From positions 62,001 through 126,000 of the forward strand of contig JBIQMS010000003.1 in NCBI GenBank assembly GCA_044463125.1: DNA of 64,000 nt. The letters are read 5' to 3'. Of the stretch, positions 60,098-64,000 are shown in pieces. Under the pieces are notes generated by a model. It worked only from the letters and a program-made list of their open reading frames with translations. It made no database searches and was not told the origin of the DNA. The position numbers and the translations under genes were made by a program. This DNA is from CAYMZZ01 sp044463125. GTDB lineage: Bacteria > Bacteroidota > Bacteroidia > Chitinophagales > Chitinophagaceae. Each line of letters begins with the position of its first letter. Position 1 is the stretch's first letter.

Positions 60098-60727
60098 TTA
60101 TATGAGCTTCCGTTCCAGAGCATAGCGGGTGAGTTCGGCATTGCTGCGGATATTCATCTTGCTGAGGATGCGGGTACGATAGGTGCTCACCGTAGCGGTA
60201 CTCAACGAAAGTTGATGGGCAATTTCGGAAACGGAACTGCCGGCTGCCAGCAATTTAAACACATCAAATTCCCTGTCGGAAAGGAGTTCATGTGGTTCTT
60301 TTTCACTGTCTTCCCTTACGGCATCGGCCAGTTTTTCGGCTACGGCCGGAGTAATGAATTTCTTACCCAACTGCACCGTTTGAATGGCTTTGATGATATG
60401 TTCATGTATGGTTTCCTTTCCCAGATAGCCCGAAGCGCCGGCTTTCAATACACGGAGGGCGTATTGATCTTCGGGATACATACTCATAATGAGCACGGGT
60501 ATTTGAGGTGCTATTTGTTTAATCTGGCTAAGCGCATCCAGGCCGCTTCGGCCCGGCATATTCATATCGCAGATGATGATATCCCACTCGTTAGTCACCA
60601 CTTCCGTTACCAGGCTTTCTGCGTCGGCCACTTCCCCTACCTGGGCTGAAGGATATTCTTCCAAAAGAATCTGTTTCAGACCCCGCCGCACAATGGCGTG
60701 ATCATCAGCGATTAGAATTTTAAGCAT
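60098..60727 (-). CDS. NarL/FixJ-family response regulator
   Basis: 209 residues: receiver (ILIADDHAIVRRGLKQILLE, Asp in WDIIICDMNMPGRSGLDALS, Lys in GYLGKETI) and LuxR-type HTH (ELLSDREFDVFKLLAAGSSV, LSLSTATVSTYRTRILSKMN). It follows the membrane kinase gene by 25 bases on the same strand and is its likely partner. It is the only complete DNA-binding regulator in this block, and a candidate to bind the 18-bp palindromes. Confidence 0.93.
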   Translation of the reverse strand: MLKILIADDHAIVRRGLKQILLEEYPSAQVGEVADAESLVTEVVTNEWDIIICDMNMPGRSGLDALSQIKQIAPQIPVLIMSMYPEDQYALRVLKAGASGYLGKETIHEHIIKAIQTVQLGKKFITPAVAEKLADAVREDSEKEPHELLSDREFDVFKLLAAGSSVSEIAHQLSLSTATVSTYRTRILSKMNIRSNAELTRYALERKLI

Positions 60728-60752
60728 AAACCTTATCTATGGTTAGGTTGGT

Positions 60753-63700
60753 TCAGGTTTGTTCCGAAAAGGGTATGGCTACCTGCACACGGGTACCCAC
60801 ACCGGGAAAGCCCTCAATGCTGTAGCTGCCACCCAAACCCTCTGCCCGCTCTCGCGCTCCTACCAACCCCAGGGTTTTTTTGTTTCGCTTTGTCTCATCA
60901 TAGCCGATTCCATCATCCTCTACCGTTAAAATTAGTTGATTATCTGTTTTTTGCAACTTTACGCTCACTTTTTTTGCCTGGGCATGCCGGGCCACATTGG
61001 TGAGTGATTCCTGCAAAATCCGGTAAAGGCCGATTTTGATATTATCCGAAAGATTGTATTCCCTGTCGGGCAACTGTGCCAGGCAATCAATACCCGACCT
61101 TTTTTCAAACTCTTCCATATGCCATTCCATCGCGGCTACCAGACCCAGATCATCAATCAGGCTGGGCCTTAGCTCGGAGCTTATCCGGCGAACGGTCTTT
61201 ACCGTGGTATCGAGCAGGCCGGATAGTTCCGCCAGTTTTTCTTTCACATTGTCGGGTGATGCCTGCAATTTTTTGTTGAGCCAGGACACGTCCATTTTCA
61301 GAACAGTCAAAAGCTGACCAAGTTCATCGTGGATCTCCCTGGCGATATGCAGGCGCTCCTGCTCGCGCACGCTATTCAGGTGCTCGGTAAGCCGCTTGAT
61401 GCTATCATAGGATTCTTTCAGCCTCTCTTCCGCCAGGTATTGCTCCGTCACTTCGTTTGCCAGCACCAGTCTCACCGGTTTTCCTTCGTACCAGGTATCG
61501 TGTGTTACAATATTGACATAAATAATGGTGCCATCTTTTTTCTGGTGGCGCCATACACCGGCATAATGAATACCCCGGAAAGCAGTGTCTGTATATTTTT
61601 TGAATTTGTCAATTTCCTCATCGGGCCTCAACTTATACACATCCAGGGCAAGAAATTCTTCGCGGGTATAGCCATATTGAATCAGCGTGGATTCATTGGC
61701 TTCAATGATTTGGTAATCCGGCAGGCTCAGCATAAACATAGCCAGGGGATTACTGTGAAAAAGCAAGCGGTATTTTTGTTCTGAAAGTTTGAGCTCCTCT
61801 TCCGCCTTTTTCTTTTCCGTTACACTTATGCCGGTTCCCAGCAGGCAGGGCTTGCCGTCGTATTCCAGACGTATGGCTTTGAAATAATGCGGAGTTCGCG
61901 TTCCGTTCTTATGCAGCAGATCCGCTTCTGCATCGTTTTCTCCGTTTTCAAAAACGTGGGTAATCCTTTCAATGATATACTCCTTCTGATCATCGGCAAA
62001 GAATTGCGATGGATGCATTTCCTCTATTTCTTCGCTGCTGTATCCCGTTACTTCTTCAAACTGCTGATTCCAGCGAATGAATTTGCCTTTATCGTCGTAG
62101 AAATAGAATACCCCAGGTAAACTGTCAATCAGTTTGTCCGCCAGTGAACGCACTTTGTCTATCTCCTTTTCTGCACGCATACGCGCCGATATGTCGCGGA
62201 TGAATACGGAGAGTCCTTTTTTGGACGGATAAATATGGTTCTCCTGCCAGAGCTGCAGGGGTTCAAAATGATCGGTGTTGGTGATATATTCCTGCTGCTC
62301 CATAGCACGCAAGAAAGCCTGATAGGTTTTGCTGCCAACGGCATCGGGAAACACTTCCCATACTTTTTTTCCTATCAACTCTTCAGGTTTCCTACCCGTG
62401 ATTTCTCCAATTTTTTTATTGGCATAAGTGTACACATAGTTATGATCCACGGCAATAAAGCCATCGGTAATACGATCCAGGATATCGGTAAGCTCTTCTG
62501 TTTTTTCTTTCACCTGCAGGCTCAGTTCACGATTAAATTGCTGCAGGCGTGTTTCCAGTCTTTTCTTTTCCGTTATATCTCGGATGAATCCTATGAAGAA
62601 TGTTTGTCCATCCAGTTCATAAGGCGAAATACGAATGGCTACATCAATGCTTTGACCATTCTTATGCTGAGCCCATATTTCAATGGTTTTGCCCACCATG
62701 GTACTATGATCTGGTCCCGTATAGCGCGCCATTCCCATGCGGTGTGCTTCGCGTAATTCTTCCGGCACAATAGTATCACTCAGCATTTTGCCGAGTACTT
62801 CCGCTTCTTTCCAGCCAAAAAGCCTTTCTGATTCTGGGTTCCAGCGGATGATTTCACCAGCGCGATTCAAAACAATAATGGCGTCTGGTGCATTCTCAAT
62901 TACAGCGCTCACTTCTTTTTGGCGGTGGTCAAGCGCCTGTTGCACTTTGGCCTGCGCCAGATCGCGTTTGTTGAGCGATACTGCCGTATAAATGGCGAGG
63001 GCCAGCAGAGTAATGATAGTAACCAGCGAAAAGAGGGCAACACCAAATTCCGTATCATAGAATCCGCGCCAATAGCCCCAAAGCCGCAGCAAGCCAAACA
63101 AAGTTGGCAAAAGGATGGCAACGGGTACCAGCACTCTTGCGCTGATACTGCCGCTTAATTTGCTGCTGATATGAGCCATAAAGCCCTTGTCGGGAAAAGC
63201 ATAGAGGAAAGAAAGTGCATATAGGAAGAAGGCAATAGCCGTATTCAGGGCCATGGGTATATACGAAATGAATCCGAAAAAGCTACCTGTCTGGTACAGG
63301 TAACTCAGCAGGGAAAGCAGGCACATTAAGCCGACCAGCAATGCCAGGTATTGCGATATACGATGTCCCTTTTTAGTTTCATGACGAATAAAGATCAACG
63401 AAAGCGCCCAAAGCAGGAAGCAAAAAGCATTGTTGAACGACATGCGTCCACTTCGGTTGGGCAACTCCAGTTCCTGGAATTTTTCCGCAAACAACCAGGT
63501 ATCTACCGGAAGGTCTATCGAGGAAACAAATCCCAGGATACGGTTGCCGGCCAGCAATAGCAGCAGGAAAGCCAGTGCCATACCAAAAGATTCCCGTGTT
63601 GTATTGCTTGTTTTGTTTCTAAGGAGAAGAAAAGAGGTAGAACCAATCAGCAGGCATATGGCTGTAAGGGGATTCATGCCCACCAGAGGTGAGCCCATTC

Positions 63701-63830
63701 TTCGGAGCATATCAATATCCAGCAACCAGCCCAGCAAAACCAGCAAAGGCAGGAGGAACAGGATCGTATGCAATATTTTCGACCAGCGCAGATATTTCCG
63801 CTGAACGCTTAAATCAGGGGGTAGGGTCAT
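60753..63830 (-). CDS. Membrane multi-PAS HisKA_3 histidine kinase
   Basis: 1025 residues. About eight N-terminal membrane segments (residues 17-290) form a MASE-like sensor, then PAS domains near 310-420, 435-545, 560-670 and 680-790 (AVIENAPDAIIVLNRAGEII; LIDSLPGVFYFYDDKGKFIR) and a HisKA_3 core (RLHIAREIHDELGQLLTVLK) with NarX-type HATPase (TLGLVGARERAEGLGG). First gene of the kinase-regulator operon with the NarL regulator at 60098. The signal sensed by the membrane domain is unknown. Confidence 0.92.
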   Translation of the reverse strand: MTLPPDLSVQRKYLRWSKILHTILFLLPLLVLLGWLLDIDMLRRMGSPLVGMNPLTAICLLIGSTSFLLLRNKTSNTTRESFGMALAFLLLLLAGNRILGFVSSIDLPVDTWLFAEKFQELELPNRSGRMSFNNAFCFLLWALSLIFIRHETKKGHRISQYLALLVGLMCLLSLLSYLYQTGSFFGFISYIPMALNTAIAFFLYALSFLYAFPDKGFMAHISSKLSGSISARVLVPVAILLPTLFGLLRLWGYWRGFYDTEFGVALFSLVTIITLLALAIYTAVSLNKRDLAQAKVQQALDHRQKEVSAVIENAPDAIIVLNRAGEIIRWNPESERLFGWKEAEVLGKMLSDTIVPEELREAHRMGMARYTGPDHSTMVGKTIEIWAQHKNGQSIDVAIRISPYELDGQTFFIGFIRDITEKKRLETRLQQFNRELSLQVKEKTEELTDILDRITDGFIAVDHNYVYTYANKKIGEITGRKPEELIGKKVWEVFPDAVGSKTYQAFLRAMEQQEYITNTDHFEPLQLWQENHIYPSKKGLSVFIRDISARMRAEKEIDKVRSLADKLIDSLPGVFYFYDDKGKFIRWNQQFEEVTGYSSEEIEEMHPSQFFADDQKEYIIERITHVFENGENDAEADLLHKNGTRTPHYFKAIRLEYDGKPCLLGTGISVTEKKKAEEELKLSEQKYRLLFHSNPLAMFMLSLPDYQIIEANESTLIQYGYTREEFLALDVYKLRPDEEIDKFKKYTDTAFRGIHYAGVWRHQKKDGTIIYVNIVTHDTWYEGKPVRLVLANEVTEQYLAEERLKESYDSIKRLTEHLNSVREQERLHIAREIHDELGQLLTVLKMDVSWLNKKLQASPDNVKEKLAELSGLLDTTVKTVRRISSELRPSLIDDLGLVAAMEWHMEEFEKRSGIDCLAQLPDREYNLSDNIKIGLYRILQESLTNVARHAQAKKVSVKLQKTDNQLILTVEDDGIGYDETKRNKKTLGLVGARERAEGLGGSYSIEGFPGVGTRVQVAIPFSEQT

Positions 63831-64000
63831 GGCAGATCTGTTAGGGTCCGTGTTTCAGCTTTCCACGGCCAATGAATTTTCTGATAAGGAATCACTATTG
63901 ATCGCCTCCTGATACTTAGGTGGCGTATGCTACAAGACAGAGACTAACCCATTTCATAGGGTTGGGTGATGATGCAGACGGCAACATTTGAGGCATTTAA
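63831..64000. other. Upstream region of the last kinase; nothing recognised
   Basis: 170 bases with no coding frame of note, no array word and no complete TGTAG-N8-CTACA palindrome (only a half site, CTACA, near 63930). It presumably holds the promoter of the kinase-regulator operon. Confidence 0.4.

Overview
The window looks like chromosomal DNA of a member of the Bacteroidota, most likely family Chitinophagaceae. Signs are the gene families present (HYC_CC_PP protein, PepSY-like secreted proteins, DUF3347 and DUF2911 lipoproteins, SdpI with its ArsR-type repressor, REC-Crp fusion regulators), TAnnTTTG-like promoter boxes and generally weak ribosome binding sites. The family-level placement is inference. 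I see no rRNA, tRNA, CRISPR array, prophage or transposase.

Layout. 1-2460: MlaE-MlaF-MCE lipid transport operon, cut at the left edge. 2500-14040: an envelope and stress block with small envelope proteins, dodecin, a P-type cation ATPase, a histidine kinase with a REC-Crp response regulator, Hsp20, a phospholipase D-like enzyme, an alpha-glucan phosphorylase-like protein and a PNPOx-like flavoprotein. Two FNR-like 14-bp sites lie in this block. 14285-31185: housekeeping and mixed genes (CorC-like protein, TatC, RpiB, M28 peptidase, deoxyhypusine synthase-like enzyme, a decayed AbiE toxin-antitoxin pair, PepSY proteins, ArsR/SdpI, AcpH, AsnB, MetB). 31292-44283: a soluble PAS-kinase block headed by a 2434-residue kinase with about 15 PAS domains. 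44314-56779: chromate transporter, then a copper/heavy-metal island (CopA, metallochaperone, HYC_CC_PP, DUF3347, CusA in two reading frames, CusC, two CusB-like adaptors). 56796-63830: a second signalling block of two HisKA_3 kinases and three response regulators.

The most unusual feature is in the intergenic DNA. Many gaps are filled by arrays of 7-8 bp semi-degenerate words, each with about five fixed and two free bases (ACGTANN, GTTTANN, CGTGANN, AGTTNTA, GTAG-type, GTTGAATN). The core word differs from locus to locus, but the layout is the same: two arms in inverted orientation that copy each other almost exactly. The clearest is a perfect 34-bp arm pair with a 7-base loop between two convergent genes. 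At two loci the arrays alternate with duplicated promoter-sized spacers, giving composite tandem repeats of about 85-125 bp. Arrays touch coding ends: one supplies the stop codon of sdpI, and another abuts the phospholipase D gene where its start codon should be.

Other points worth following: an 18-bp palindrome TGTAG-N8-CTACA near response-regulator genes at three places; an AbiE antitoxin with a clear palindromic operator but a toxin gene lacking its middle; CusA split in a cytoplasmic loop; a HYC_CC_PP gene with one in-frame amber codon; and a phosphorylase-like protein with serine where the PLP lysine is expected.
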